Source: Gordonia spumicola | GTDB taxonomy: Bacteria > Actinomycetota > Actinomycetes > Mycobacteriales > Mycobacteriaceae | Direction: 5' to 3' | Assembly: GCF_009932475.1 (NCBI RefSeq) | Contig: NZ_BJOV01000005.1 | Span: forward strand, 1,984,001-2,048,000 | Length of the DNA stretch: 64,000 bases | Part shown: positions 1 to 8,514 of the stretch, one piece after another | Position numbering within the stretch: the first letter of the stretch is position 1 | Layout of the letters: each line of letters starts with the position of its first letter | Made by a program: the position numbers and the translations under genes | The notes under the pieces: model-generated | What the model saw: only the letters and a program-made list of their open reading frames with translations | The model's database searches: none | What the model was told of the DNA's origin: nothing

Positions 1-151
1 GGTCGTCGCCGAAGGAGGCGTCGACGAAGGCGTCACCGTCGTGCAGATCGACCCGAGCGTCGTCACCGCGACGCGCACCGAGTTCCCGGTCCTGCGCGAC
101 CGGTTGACCGACTACACCACCATCGAGATCCGGAAGGCTGTTCACGCATGA
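1..151 (+). CDS. Carbon-nitrogen hydrolase (nitrilase family), C-terminal fragment
   Basis: Only the last 49 codons lie in the window (frame from base 2, TGA at 149-151). The fragment reads VVAEGGVDEGVTVVQIDP and then a stretch ending in PVLRDRL. This matches the usual C-terminal end of nitrilase-superfamily amidohydrolases, in which a glycine-rich turn is followed by an aspartate-containing strand and an R/L-rich helix. The catalytic Glu-Lys-Cys triad would lie upstream, outside the window, so the reaction (nitrile, amide or carbamoyl hydrolysis) cannot be read. Its stop overlaps the ATG of the DUF2848 gene, so the two are translationally coupled in an operon with the flavin monooxygenase genes. 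The family call rests on a short tail and is moderate. Confidence 0.55.
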   Translation, partial: VVAEGGVDEGVTVVQIDPSVVTATRTEFPVLRDRLTDYTTIEIRKAVHA

Positions 152-831
152 CCACCGCGACCACGTCACTCACCCTGCGGGTCGAGGGCACCGACGAGAC
201 GATCGAATTGACCGACTTCCGGTCGATCGTCGCAGGCTACACCGGGCGCGACGCCCAGAAGGTGCAGCACCACATCGACGAGCTCGCCGCGATCGGCGTC
301 GCACCGCCGCCGCAGATCCCCATGATCTACCCGATGCCCGACGGCGCCGTCACCTCGACCGCGGACCTGACGGTCGCGGGCGACAACACCTCGGGCGAGG
401 TGGAGCCCGTGCTGATCCGGCACCACGGCACGTTCTACCTCGGCGTCGGATCGGACCACACCGACCGGACCCTGGAGACCGTCGACATCGGCGACTCGAA
501 GGCCGCGTGCCCCAAACCGATCAGCGACACGGTCGTCCCCGTCGACGACTGGGCGGCCTTCGATTGGGACGCCTGCGCCATGCGCAGCACCGTCGACGGC
601 GTGATCTACCAGTCGGGCGGACTGTCGGGACTGCGTCGCCCGGACGACCTGTGGGCCATCGTCGCCGAACGCCTCGAGCTGCGCGACGACGAAGACGTCG
701 TCTGCTTCGCCGGCACCCTGCCACTGCTCAACGGGGAGTTCGTTCCCGGCACCGCCTGGAATGTCGAACTCACCACGCCCTCGGGCGAATCCATCGGACA
801 CAGCTACACCATCACCACCAAGGAGAACTGA
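148..831 (+). CDS. DUF2848 family protein
   Basis: This 227-residue protein has the look of the DUF2848 family: an N-terminal beta-rich part, a central segment reading VEPVLIRHHGTFYLGVGSDH, and a C-terminal fold with FAGTLPLL. The biochemical role of the family is not established. From general knowledge its members often sit beside amidases, racemases and other small-molecule catabolic genes. The ATG at 148 overlaps the stop of the upstream hydrolase (ATGA). The stop lies 2 nt before the ATG of the HpaB-type monooxygenase, so it belongs to one transcription unit ending at 3205. No signal peptide or membrane segment is visible. A fumarylacetoacetase-like hydrolase or decarboxylase role is conceivable from the context but unproven. 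Confidence 0.75.
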   Translation: MTTATTSLTLRVEGTDETIELTDFRSIVAGYTGRDAQKVQHHIDELAAIGVAPPPQIPMIYPMPDGAVTSTADLTVAGDNTSGEVEPVLIRHHGTFYLGVGSDHTDRTLETVDIGDSKAACPKPISDTVVPVDDWAAFDWDACAMRSTVDGVIYQSGGLSGLRRPDDLWAIVAERLELRDDEDVVCFAGTLPLLNGEFVPGTAWNVELTTPSGESIGHSYTITTKEN

Positions 832-833
832 TC

Positions 834-2297
834 ATGCGCACCGGAGCCGAATACCTCGCCTCGCTCAACGACGGCCGTACCGTCATCGTCGACGGCCAGG
901 TCGTCGAGAACGTCGGAGAGCACCCCGCGTTCGCCCCGATGGCGAAGACCATTTCCGAACTGATCGACATCGTCCACGAGCAGCCCGACGTGATGCAGTA
1001 CGTGGCGCCGGAGACCGGTGAGCCCGCGAACCGCACGTTCTCGATCCCGCGCTCGCGCGAGGACCTCGCCGCTCGCCGCAAGGCCATCGAGACCTGGGCG
1101 AATCACACTCACGGCTGGGTCGGCCGCAGCCCCGATCACGTCGGCACCTTCCTGGCGTCGTTCGCCGCGAACACCCAGGTGTTCGAGGTCGAGGGCGGCA
1201 GCCACGACTTCGCGGCCAACGTCAGCGCCTTCTACAAGCGTCTGCTGAACGAGAACCTGTACGTCTCGTACGCGATCATCCCGCCGCAGGTCTCGCGCGC
1301 CACCACCGCATCGGGTTGGGAGGGCGAGTTCCTGCAGGCAGGCGTGGTCGAGGAGACCGAGGAAGGCCTCGTCATCCGCGGCTCGCAGATGCTCGCCACC
1401 GGCGGAGCCGTCGCCGACGAGATCTTCGTGTCGTGCATCAAGCCGCTCGGCCCGGACGACAAGGACTTCGCCGTCGGCTTCGTGGTCCCCGCTAACGCCG
1501 AGGGCCTCAAGCAGTACTGCCGCCGCCCGTACATCACCGGGGCGACGAGCTCCTTCGACTACCCGCTGACCAGCCGCTACGACGAGTCCGACTCGCTCCT
1601 GGTGTTCGACGACGTCCTCGTGCCGTGGGACCGCGTGTTCGTCGACCGCGACACCACCGGCGTCCGCCGCCAGTTCTTCGAGACCGGCTCGCACGTGCTC
1701 GGCAACTGGCAGGCCCAGATCCGCTTCGCCGCCAAGCTGCGCTTCATCGCCGGCGTGGCCCGCCGCGTGACCCAGGTCAACGGCGTCGACAAGATCCCGT
1801 CGGTGCAGGAGAAGCTCGGCGAGCTCGCCGCCCTCGTCAGCGGTGTGCAGTCGTCGGTCCTGGCCGCCGAATACACGGCCGAGCCCGACGCCAACGGGCA
1901 GTGGCTGCCCGGCCGCCAGGCCCTGTACGGCTCGATGGGCCTGCAGTCGGAGACCTACCCGCGCGTTCTGGCGATCCTGCGCGACCTCGTCGGCGGCGGC
2001 GTCCTGCAGCTCCCGTCGAGCGTCAAGGATCTGACCAGCGACGTGTCGAAGGACGACATCGCCCGCTACGTCCAGTCGCCCGGCGTTCCGTCCGAGGAGC
2101 GCGTGAAGCTGTTCAAACTCGCATGGGACATCGTCGGTTCGGAGTTCGCCGGTCGCCACCAGCAGTACGAGATGTTCTACGCCGGAGCCCCTTTCGTCGT
2201 GAAGGGCGCCTACACCTTCCGCAACTACGACTACGACGGCGCGCTCGCCTCGGTCCAGGACTTCCTGGACGGCTACAGCGTCGCCGACAGCCAGTAG
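834..2297 (+). CDS. FADH2-dependent monooxygenase, HpaB / 4-hydroxyphenylacetate 3-hydroxylase family
   Basis: The 487-residue product is the oxygenase part of a two-component flavin-dependent monooxygenase. It opens with MRTGAEYLASLNDGRTVIVDG, which is typical of HpaB relatives, and carries IPRSREDL, the acyl-CoA-dehydrogenase-like middle part (VFDDVLVPWDRVF) and the C-terminal helical part ending GYSVADSQ. Family enzymes use reduced FAD supplied by a separate reductase to hydroxylate phenols or, in some actinobacteria, pyrrole-2-carboxylate. The matching reductase is encoded two genes downstream (2684-3205). Length is normal for the family. Start ATG 834 is 2 nt after the DUF2848 stop, and GGAG at 822-825 is the ribosome site. 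Substrate cannot be read from sequence; the lactam-opening genes nearby favour a heterocycle over a simple phenol, which is inference. Confidence 0.85.
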   Translation: MRTGAEYLASLNDGRTVIVDGQVVENVGEHPAFAPMAKTISELIDIVHEQPDVMQYVAPETGEPANRTFSIPRSREDLAARRKAIETWANHTHGWVGRSPDHVGTFLASFAANTQVFEVEGGSHDFAANVSAFYKRLLNENLYVSYAIIPPQVSRATTASGWEGEFLQAGVVEETEEGLVIRGSQMLATGGAVADEIFVSCIKPLGPDDKDFAVGFVVPANAEGLKQYCRRPYITGATSSFDYPLTSRYDESDSLLVFDDVLVPWDRVFVDRDTTGVRRQFFETGSHVLGNWQAQIRFAAKLRFIAGVARRVTQVNGVDKIPSVQEKLGELAALVSGVQSSVLAAEYTAEPDANGQWLPGRQALYGSMGLQSETYPRVLAILRDLVGGGVLQLPSSVKDLTSDVSKDDIARYVQSPGVPSEERVKLFKLAWDIVGSEFAGRHQQYEMFYAGAPFVVKGAYTFRNYDYDGALASVQDFLDGYSVADSQ

Positions 2298-2326
2298 TCC
2301 AACCGATCTCGAAAAGGAGACCGATC

Positions 2327-2674
2327 ATGGCTAAGCCAGAACACGAATTCCACCCGATCACCGACATCGAGTACACCGAGTGCCCCGGCGGGAACCCGCT
2401 CATCAAGGAGCGCATTCTCGCCAAAGACGAGGAGACCGGCGTCGCCACTCGCATCCTCCGCTACGAGCCGGGCGCCGACTCGTTGCCGATGGGCCAGCTC
2501 ACCCACGATTTCTGGGAGGAGGTCTACATCATCGAGGGATCGTTCGTCGATCTCTCCCTGAACCAGACCTTCAGTGCGGGCGACTTCGCGATCCGCCCGC
2601 CGGGGATGCCGCACGGTCCGTGGAAGACCGACGAGGGCGTCCTGACCTTCGAATCCCGCTACTACTCGAGGTAG
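2327..2674 (+). CDS. Small cupin-domain protein
   Basis: This 115-residue single-domain protein has the two cupin motifs. One contains GQLTHDFWEEVYIIEGSF with the metal-binding His and Glu pattern; the other contains RPPGMPHGPW with the second metal His. Single-domain cupins of this type include small dioxygenases, isomerases and non-catalytic sensors, and sequence alone does not separate them. AAGGAGA precedes ATG 2327 at good spacing. It sits between the oxygenase and reductase of the HpaBC pair, only 9 nt before the reductase. It therefore probably acts on the product of the monooxygenase, for example ring cleavage or tautomerisation, which is inference. Confidence 0.75.
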   Translation: MAKPEHEFHPITDIEYTECPGGNPLIKERILAKDEETGVATRILRYEPGADSLPMGQLTHDFWEEVYIIEGSFVDLSLNQTFSAGDFAIRPPGMPHGPWKTDEGVLTFESRYYSR

Positions 2675-2683
2675 GTCGAGATC

Positions 2684-3205
2684 ATGGCACTCCCAGCCTT
2701 CAGCCAGGCGCAACCGCTCGAGATGCGCAACGCCATGGGCCGCTTCATGACAGGCGTCGCCATCGTCAGCACCGGTTCGGGCGACGACGTCTGCGGTATG
2801 ACGATCAGCTCGCTGACGTCGATCAGCCTCGACCCGGCGATCCTGATGGTGTCGCTGAATCACGGTTCGCGGACCACCGACATGATCTCGGAGACCCGCA
2901 GGTTCACGGTGTCGATCTTGAACTCACGGCAGGAGGCCGTCGCCCGCCATTTCGCGACGCGCGGCGGATCCCGCTTCGAGACCATCGAATGCGACACCGG
3001 CGAGTACGGTCTCCCGATGATCAAGAACGCGTTGGTCCAGGCTGAATGCTCGGTGGTGCAGGATCCCGACGTCGGCGATCACCAGGTCTTCTTCGGTCAG
3101 GTGGAGAATCTCCGCTACCGCGACGGCAGCGGACTCGTCTTCAACGCGGGCCGCTTCGGCGACTTCCACGACTTCGGTCACGACGAGATCCCGTGGTGGT
3201 TCTGA
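2684..3205 (+). CDS. Flavin reductase, HpaC / DIM6-NTAB family
   Basis: The 173-residue protein has the flavin-reductase pattern: an N-terminal RNAMGRFMTGVAIVST, then MTISSLTSISLDPAILMVSLN, and the conserved FNAGRFGDF near the C terminus. Such proteins reduce FMN or FAD with NAD(P)H and pass the free reduced flavin to the HpaB-type oxygenase, here encoded at 834-2297. The length is right for a single-domain reductase. ATG 2684 follows a short gap after the cupin gene, and a strong hairpin (3236-3270) ends the unit. The function as a partner of the local oxygenase is well supported by context; flavin and nicotinamide preference cannot be read. Confidence 0.85.
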   Translation: MALPAFSQAQPLEMRNAMGRFMTGVAIVSTGSGDDVCGMTISSLTSISLDPAILMVSLNHGSRTTDMISETRRFTVSILNSRQEAVARHFATRGGSRFETIECDTGEYGLPMIKNALVQAECSVVQDPDVGDHQVFFGQVENLRYRDGSGLVFNAGRFGDFHDFGHDEIPWWF

Positions 3206-3235
3206 TCTGACGCTCCCCTCCCGGGCGCCCCGACG

Positions 3236-3270
3236 GCCGAGCCCCTCACCCCGACGGTGAGGGGCTCGGC
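3236..3270. terminator. Bidirectional hairpin terminator
   Basis: A perfect 15-bp inverted repeat, GCCGAGCCCCTCACC with its complement, is closed by a 5-nt loop. It lies between the convergent flavin reductase gene (stop 3205) and PucR-type regulator gene (stop 3291), so it can serve both. No clear U tract follows, which is common in high-GC actinobacteria. Confidence 0.8.
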
Positions 3271-3290
3271 CCGTCCGTTCGCCGGGCGCG

Positions 3291-4427
3291 TCAGTAGTGA
3301 CCGGTCATCTGGAAGGCGAGCCACAGCTCCGCCCGAACGGTCGGGTCGTCGAGTTCACGGCGGATCGTCTCCTCGATCCGGTTGATCCGGTAACGCAGCG
3401 TGTGCCGGTGGATGCCGAGTTGTTTGGCCGACGCGTCGGCCTGGCCGTTGTTCGACAGGTACGCGACCAGCGTCTTCGCGAAGTCGACCCGCGACCCCTC
3501 CCCCAATGCGACGATCGGCGCGATCGCCGACTGCGACCAGGCGACGACGTCGTCGCCGGTCAGATGCCTCAACAAACCGGCCTCCACCACATCCCGGGCC
3601 ACCACCAGGTGGCGGGTGCGGCCGGACGACGCGTGGAACACGTCCTGCACACGCCCCCACGCCCCGGGCAGTTCGGCGAGCGGCACCACCTCGCTCGCGG
3701 AGCCGCGGCAATGGGGAACCCGCCGCAGAACCGCTTCCAACGTGCGCAGATCGCCCTCGGCGGTCGGCAGCACCACGGCGACTCGCCCGGGCGACAACTC
3801 CGCGCACAGCGTGTCGATGCGTCGCAGCGCACGATCGGACTCGGCGGCCTCGAGCAGGTCCGCCGCGTGTTCGGGAAGAGTCACGAGCATCGCGGCACGC
3901 ACATCGCCGTCCGGGACGGTCACGCCGAGGGCCTCCGCCGTCGACGTCGCCAACTGATCGTGGCCCGCCAACAGCAGGTTCAGCACGGCGAGTCGGCTGC
4001 TCCGGGCCACCCGATGCAGCGCGTCGGTCCGACGGACGTCCTCCGCGAGCAGATGGGTCGCGGTCTCGACGAGCAGGTTCTCGTCGGGTGTCAACGCCGT
4101 CGCACGCCCCACCGCGAGGTGGCCCCTGACCTTCCCCGACACGATCACCGACCGGATCGACACCGACTCGACCGGGAGCGAGATCGCGACGGCCGTCGGT
4201 CCGCCCGGACCGCGGTCGGGCATCTCGGCGAGGACGCGTGCCAGGTAGGCTCGCGCGCTCTCGGGAACCGCTGCGCGCGGGGATCCGTCCGCGTCGATCA
4301 GCAGCAGCCATCCGCCGAGGGCCGCCGCGAGCCGTTCGGCGATCGATCTGGCTCCGGCCGAGTTGACGGCGGACCGCACCAGGTCGCGCTGCACACGCGC
4401 GAATGCTCCCGGTGTCGTATCGACCAT
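3291..4427 (-). CDS. PucR-type transcriptional regulator
   Basis: The 378-residue protein ends with the PucR-type C-terminal helix-turn-helix: a helix reading TLVAYLSNNGQADASAKQLG followed by IHRHTLRYRINRIEE. The middle resembles a GGDEF-like CdaR region, and the N-terminal half a GAF-like sensor with LLIDADGSPRA. PucR/CdaR proteins usually control purine, amide or organic-acid catabolism and sense a pathway compound. It is divergent from the PxpB/PxpC pair starting at 4561. The 133-bp space between them is less GC-rich than its surroundings and presumably holds both promoters and the operator. It is a likely regulator of the neighbouring lactam genes and perhaps of the island, by position. 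Confidence 0.85.
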   Translation of the reverse strand: MVDTTPGAFARVQRDLVRSAVNSAGARSIAERLAAALGGWLLLIDADGSPRAAVPESARAYLARVLAEMPDRGPGGPTAVAISLPVESVSIRSVIVSGKVRGHLAVGRATALTPDENLLVETATHLLAEDVRRTDALHRVARSSRLAVLNLLLAGHDQLATSTAEALGVTVPDGDVRAAMLVTLPEHAADLLEAAESDRALRRIDTLCAELSPGRVAVVLPTAEGDLRTLEAVLRRVPHCRGSASEVVPLAELPGAWGRVQDVFHASSGRTRHLVVARDVVEAGLLRHLTGDDVVAWSQSAIAPIVALGEGSRVDFAKTLVAYLSNNGQADASAKQLGIHRHTLRYRINRIEETIRRELDDPTVRAELWLAFQMTGHY

Positions 4428-4560
4428 TTCACTACTCCCGACTCGGGCAGGGACACATACTTGGCATGATCAATATACGCAGCGCGCGACGCCGACGTAG
4501 CATGAAGTGACACCGCCGCACTCGGATCGGTGCGAACCCCGATTATTCACGTGGAGAGAA

Positions 4561-5538
4561 GTGCCGACCAATCCCGCCATTCTGAGCGGACTGCAACCGT
4601 CCCCGCATCGACCGGCCGTCGCGATACGCCAGGCCGGCGACCGGCAGCTGCTCGTCGAATACGGTCCGATGAAAGCCGATCTGCACCTGAATTTCCGCGT
4701 CCAGGCGTTGTGGCAGATATTGAAGGACTCGCCCATCGACGGGGTCGTCGACTCGGCGCCCGGATTCCGATCGCTGCTGATCACGTTCGACCCGGCGCGC
4801 ACGTCCCGATCCCGGGTCATCGCCGAGATCGCGGCCCGCGAGCAGTCGGCTCCGGACATCATCCACCTCACCCTTCCGAGCCGAGAAGTGGTGCTGCCCA
4901 TCGCCTTCGACGACTCCCGCACACGCGAGGCCGTCTCCCGGTACCGGACCGACACGCGCGACGACGCCCCCAATGTGTCCGGCGGAGACAACATCGACTA
5001 CATCGTCCGCTACAACGGGTTCGACGACCGCGAAGAATTCATCTCGACATTTCTCGCCACTACCTGGTGGAACGGCCTGATGGGCTATTTCCCCGGCCTT
5101 CCGTCATTGTTCTCGATGGACCCTCGGACGCAATTGACGGTGCCGAAATACAATCCGGCGAGAATGTGGACTCCGGAAGGCGCCGTCGCTCTCGGAGGTC
5201 CGTGCGTCGTCATGTACCCGATGGAGGCTCCGGGCAGTTATCAACTGTTCGGAAGATCTATTCCGATGCGCGCCACATTCGATTCGCCCAGAGCGGGAGA
5301 AAGCGCCGAAGAACGGAATCTGCTGCGTGTCGGCGACCGTGTGCGCTTCCGCAGAGTCACCGAAGAGGAACTGTTCGAATTGCGACTGGAAGTGTTCGAG
5401 AACCGCTATCGGTACGACATCGTCGACTCGGAGTTCGCCGTGTCCGAATACGCCGCCGACGTGAAACGGCATCGGGGCGAGATCGAGACCGTGGCCCGTC
5501 GACGGGCCGACGCCGCGGCCCTTGTGGAGGTGCCGTGA
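4561..5538 (+). CDS. pxpB: PxpB-like 5-oxoprolinase / carboxyltransferase subunit (KipI family), second copy
   Basis: About 325 residues of the KipI / allophanate hydrolase subunit 1 family. Visible family features are the N-terminal AGDRQLLVEYG, DGVVDSAPGFRSLLITFDP, YNGFDDREEF, a GLMGYFPGLPSLF block and a late YPMEAPGSYQLFGR. PxpB and PxpC act with PxpA to open 5-oxoproline in an ATP-dependent reaction; paralogs act on other lactams or carboxylated amides. I chose GTG 4561, preceded by GGAGAG; GTG 4507 would add 18 residues of unconvincing sequence. The stop overlaps the PxpC-like start (GTGA). No pxpA or biotin gene is linked on this strand. A second B/C pair lies at 6648-8514 and the two differ clearly, for example LMGYFPGLPSLF here and MVGFVAGLPFMF there, so they are paralogs rather than a recent duplication. 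Confidence 0.75.
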   Translation: MPTNPAILSGLQPSPHRPAVAIRQAGDRQLLVEYGPMKADLHLNFRVQALWQILKDSPIDGVVDSAPGFRSLLITFDPARTSRSRVIAEIAAREQSAPDIIHLTLPSREVVLPIAFDDSRTREAVSRYRTDTRDDAPNVSGGDNIDYIVRYNGFDDREEFISTFLATTWWNGLMGYFPGLPSLFSMDPRTQLTVPKYNPARMWTPEGAVALGGPCVVMYPMEAPGSYQLFGRSIPMRATFDSPRAGESAEERNLLRVGDRVRFRRVTEEELFELRLEVFENRYRYDIVDSEFAVSEYAADVKRHRGEIETVARRRADAAALVEVP

Positions 5539-6533
5539 ACGCCGTCCCCGTGTTCGAGGTCCTCGCCCCCGGCCTGGAGACCACCGTCCAGTCGTATCCG
5601 GGCAGAGTCGGTCTCACCGCTCTCGGATACTCGCCGAGCGGCCCGATGGACTCGCGGTCGTTCCGGACGGCGAACGGCCTGGTCGGCAATCCGCTGTCGG
5701 CCGCGGCCCTCGAGATCCCGAAGATCGCGATCACCCTCGTCGCCCTCCACGACACCCAGATCGCGGTGTGCGCACCGGACGGCGTCACCGTGAGCCTGGA
5801 CGACCGACCGGCTCCGACGTGGCAGACCCTCGACGTGAAGGCAGGCAATCAGGTCCGGGTCGGCGGATCGGTGTCGGCCGGGTACCGCGCCTACCTCGCC
5901 GTCCGCGGCGGAGTCGACGTCCCGGCCGTCTACGGTTCGACGGCCACCTCGCTCATCGCAGGCATCGGCGGCATCGAGGGTCGCGCGCTGCTGCGCGGCG
6001 ACGTGCTGTCCGCGGCGAACGTGCGTCCCGTCGCCCGCCGGAGCGTTCCCGAGACGATCCGACCCCGCTTCACCACCGAGTGGGAGATCGAGATCATCCC
6101 CGGCCCGCACTGCCACCCGGACTTCCTGACCGCCTCCGACTGGTCCGATCTTCTCGACATCGGCTGGCACGTCGACCTCAACTCCGACCGCGTCGCGACC
6201 CGCGTGCGGCCGCACCGCTTCGCGTGGACGGCCGGACTGTCGAACGACGCCGTGGCAGGAGGTCATCCGTCCAACGTCCTCGACCAGGCGTATCCGGAGG
6301 GCGCCGTCATCGCGACCGGCGACGTGCTCACGATCTCCGGCCCCGAGGCCAACACCTCGGGCGGTTTCGCCGTCGTCGCCACCGTCGCGCGCTGTGCGCG
6401 ATGGAAGCTCGGACAGGTCCGGCCCGGCCGTGACGTGATCCGGTTCCGGGAGATCTCGCACGCCGAGGCCCTGGCGCTCGACGAACGCCTCGAGTTCACC
6501 GTCGATCCGCGACGCGCGGCCCCCGTCCGCTGA
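5535..6533 (+). CDS. pxpC: PxpC-like 5-oxoprolinase / carboxyltransferase subunit (KipA family), second copy
   Basis: The 332-residue product is of the KipA / allophanate hydrolase subunit 2 type. It has APGLETTVQSYPGRVG at the start, SPSGPMDSRSFRTANGLVGN, AYLAVRGGVDVP, and the C-terminal block with HPSNVLDQAYPEGAV. The family forms a complex with the PxpB-type partner for ATP-dependent lactam hydrolysis. GTG 5535 overlaps the upstream TGA, so the pair is translationally coupled. In the best-known members the block is SxxSNVxDxGYPxGxI, and here HPSNVLDQAYPEGAV keeps the core. The gene converges on the paralogous pxpC at 6648, with a hairpin terminator between. Which pair works with the single PxpA in this window is not decided by sequence. 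Confidence 0.75.
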   Translation: MNAVPVFEVLAPGLETTVQSYPGRVGLTALGYSPSGPMDSRSFRTANGLVGNPLSAAALEIPKIAITLVALHDTQIAVCAPDGVTVSLDDRPAPTWQTLDVKAGNQVRVGGSVSAGYRAYLAVRGGVDVPAVYGSTATSLIAGIGGIEGRALLRGDVLSAANVRPVARRSVPETIRPRFTTEWEIEIIPGPHCHPDFLTASDWSDLLDIGWHVDLNSDRVATRVRPHRFAWTAGLSNDAVAGGHPSNVLDQAYPEGAVIATGDVLTISGPEANTSGGFAVVATVARCARWKLGQVRPGRDVIRFREISHAEALALDERLEFTVDPRRAAPVR

Positions 6534-6585
6534 GCGGGCGGCTCGACGACCCACCGTTCGACACCGGCTCGCTCAAGGAGCACCG

Positions 6586-6626
6586 CGCTCGCTCATCCCG
6601 GACCGTCCGGTCCGGGTGAGCGAGCG
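6586..6626. terminator. Hairpin terminator between convergent pxpC paralogs
   Basis: CGCTCGCTCA and CCCGGACC pair with GGTCCGGG and TGAGCGAGCG: an 18-bp stem with one bulged T (6596) and a 4-nt GTCC loop. It lies between the stop of the plus-strand pxpC (6533) and that of the minus-strand pxpC (6648), and probably ends both transcription units. Confidence 0.8.
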
Positions 6627-6647
6627 CGATGAGTCGATCGGCAGCGG

Positions 6648-7622
6648 TCAGGCGAGACTTTCGGCGAGCGCGGCGAGACGGGCTGCCCGGTCGCGGCGGG
6701 CCTGGACGGCCTCGTCCAACGTCACCGTCGTCAGGGTGGTGACCGTCGCCGGAGCCGACTGCCCGACGATGTCCATGTCGGTGCTGATGACGGTGCCGAC
6801 CATCGCGTAGCCGCCACCGGACACCGCGTCGCGGTGCAGGATGATCGGCTCGGAACCGGACGGGACCTGGATGGATCCGATCGGGTATCCGGCGTCGACG
6901 ATGTTCGACGGGTCCGACCCCGCGCCGAACGGCTGGGTGCGCGGCACGAAGTCGAGCTGTGCACCCGCGTACCGGAAGCCGGTGCGGTCGGCGACCGGGG
7001 TCAACTGCCACGGGGTGTCGAGCAACGTCGACAGGCCCGACTCGGACAGCCGGTAGTCGTACAGTCCGAGAACGATCCGCAGTTCGACCTCCCGCGACAA
7101 CACCGGGCGGTCGGCGTCGGCGATGCGCCGGGCGACGAACGGCGTCGCCTCCCCGACCGGCACCACGTCGCCCTTGGCGAGGGCACGGCCGCCGAAGCCG
7201 CCGAGCGCGCCGAGCGTGTACGTCGACCGCGAGCCGAGGATCTCGGGGACGTCGAAGCCGCCCGCGACGGCGATGTACAGCCGTGCGCCCGCCTCGATGA
7301 ACCCGAACGACAGGACGTCGCCGTCGGCGACCTCGAGCGACTCCCACTGGTCGCGTTCCTCGCCGTTGATCAGGACCTTCGCACGGCCTCCGGTCACGGC
7401 CACCGCGCCGGTGCCGCGGAACGCCAGCTTCGGGCCCATGTAGGGGGCTTCGAGGACTGCCGCGCCCGCCGGATTGCCGACGAGGAGGTTGGCCAGGATC
7501 GCCGACGACTGGTCGAGCGCACCCGACGGCGGGATGCCGACGTTGTACGCGCCGCTGCGTCCACGGTCCTGAATTGTCGTCGCGAGGCCGGGTTCGACGA
7601 CCTCGACAGCTGCGTCAGTCAT
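6648..7622 (-). CDS. pxpC: PxpC-like carboxyltransferase / oxoprolinase subunit (KipA family)
   Basis: A 324-residue KipA-family protein with VEPGLATTIQDRGRSGAYNV at the N terminus, IPPSGALDQSS, LYIAVAGGFDVPEILGSRST, and DPSNIVDAGYPIGSIQVP near the C terminus. These are the conserved blocks of PxpC and of allophanate hydrolase subunit 2. Its ATG (7622) overlaps the end of pxpB by 8 nt. It is the last gene of the minus-strand unit that begins at 16553. The C-terminal tail contains a short basic helix (DEAVQARRDRAARLA). With PxpA and PxpB it should form the ATP-dependent lactam-opening enzyme; the biotin genes directly upstream suggest a carboxylation-linked variant, which is inference. Confidence 0.82.
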   Translation of the reverse strand: MTDAAVEVVEPGLATTIQDRGRSGAYNVGIPPSGALDQSSAILANLLVGNPAGAAVLEAPYMGPKLAFRGTGAVAVTGGRAKVLINGEERDQWESLEVADGDVLSFGFIEAGARLYIAVAGGFDVPEILGSRSTYTLGALGGFGGRALAKGDVVPVGEATPFVARRIADADRPVLSREVELRIVLGLYDYRLSESGLSTLLDTPWQLTPVADRTGFRYAGAQLDFVPRTQPFGAGSDPSNIVDAGYPIGSIQVPSGSEPIILHRDAVSGGGYAMVGTVISTDMDIVGQSAPATVTTLTTVTLDEAVQARRDRAARLAALAESLA

Positions 7623-8514
7623 GGAGCGCTCCCAGGAGATTCGTGTTGTATGCGACCGGGTCGGCGAGGAACTCGTCGAGCTCGAAGTCGACGGGCACGA
7701 TGCGGTATACGTCGTCTCCGCGTTCGGCCGCCGCCTCGAGTTCGCGGTACTCGGCCTCGTCGACCGGCCGGAACTTCACGATGTCGCCGGGACGGAACAG
7801 CACCATCGAGTCACTGAACACCTCGTGACCCTGCGACGGGTCGAAGATCGGCAGTGGCGTGACGCCGAACATCTGATAGCCGCCCGCGCCCTTCACCGAG
7901 TAGATGCAGGCGAAGCAGCCGCCGTGGCCGACGGTCAGCTTGGGCGTCTCTGTTCGCGGGCGCAGATACTTGGGCAGTTCGAACGCGTAGTCGGCCTGAT
8001 CGACCATCTGGAACATGAACGGCAGTCCGGCGACGAAGCCGACCATCGACACCATCCACGGTGTGGAACTGTGCTTCTCGATGAACTCGTCCACCGACGA
8101 GAGTCCGAGCTCGACCATGCCGTACTCGAGGTCGGTGCCCTCCGGTCGTTGATGGCGGTCGCGGAACTTGGCTCCGACCTCGCGCGTGTACGGGTCGTCG
8201 TACCAGACGGGGATCTCCAGGATCCGGGTGGAGATGCTCGGGCGCTCCTGCCGGGCGACGTCGGCCTCGATCTCGCGGACCGCGGCCTCGAGGTCGGCGG
8301 GGGCCAGCACCTCGGGGTCGAACCGGATCAGCAGCGACGCGTTCGCCGGACAGATGTCGAGGACCCCGTCGATGTCGCGCTCCGCGAGCCGCGAACTGAT
8401 CGCACCCGCCCGGAAGAACGCCGACAGCGACATGTCCTCGGCGATCTGCACCACGAGATGTTCGTCCGCGCCCCACGAGTAGCGGGCCTGATCGGGCAGT
8501 GCCGTCGTGGTCAC
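7615..8514 (-). CDS. pxpB: PxpB-like carboxyltransferase / oxoprolinase subunit (KipI family)
   Basis: About 299 residues of the KipI family, with WGADEHLVVQIAEDMSL, IDGVLDICPANASLLIRFDP, an IPVWYDDPYTREVG block, GFVAGLPFMFQM and YSVKGAGGYQMFGVTPLPIF. This is the partner of the PxpC encoded immediately downstream. The start is taken as GTG 8514, which overlaps the TGA of the biotin carboxylase gene (GTGA). An upstream extension in the same frame is antisense-like arginine-rich sequence and not credible. The gene sits between the biotin carboxylase and pxpC, an arrangement that occurs in many bacteria with LamB/YcsF genes. Substrate is unknown; 5-oxoproline or a related lactam is the family expectation. 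Confidence 0.82.
   Translation of the reverse strand: MTTTALPDQARYSWGADEHLVVQIAEDMSLSAFFRAGAISSRLAERDIDGVLDICPANASLLIRFDPEVLAPADLEAAVREIEADVARQERPSISTRILEIPVWYDDPYTREVGAKFRDRHQRPEGTDLEYGMVELGLSSVDEFIEKHSSTPWMVSMVGFVAGLPFMFQMVDQADYAFELPKYLRPRTETPKLTVGHGGCFACIYSVKGAGGYQMFGVTPLPIFDPSQGHEVFSDSMVLFRPGDIVKFRPVDEAEYRELEAAAERGDDVYRIVPVDFELDEFLADPVAYNTNLLGALHD

Noticed and set aside
4507..4560. Earlier GTG start for the plus-strand pxpB copy
   Set aside because: It would add 18 residues with no family similarity, while GGAGAG precedes GTG 4561.
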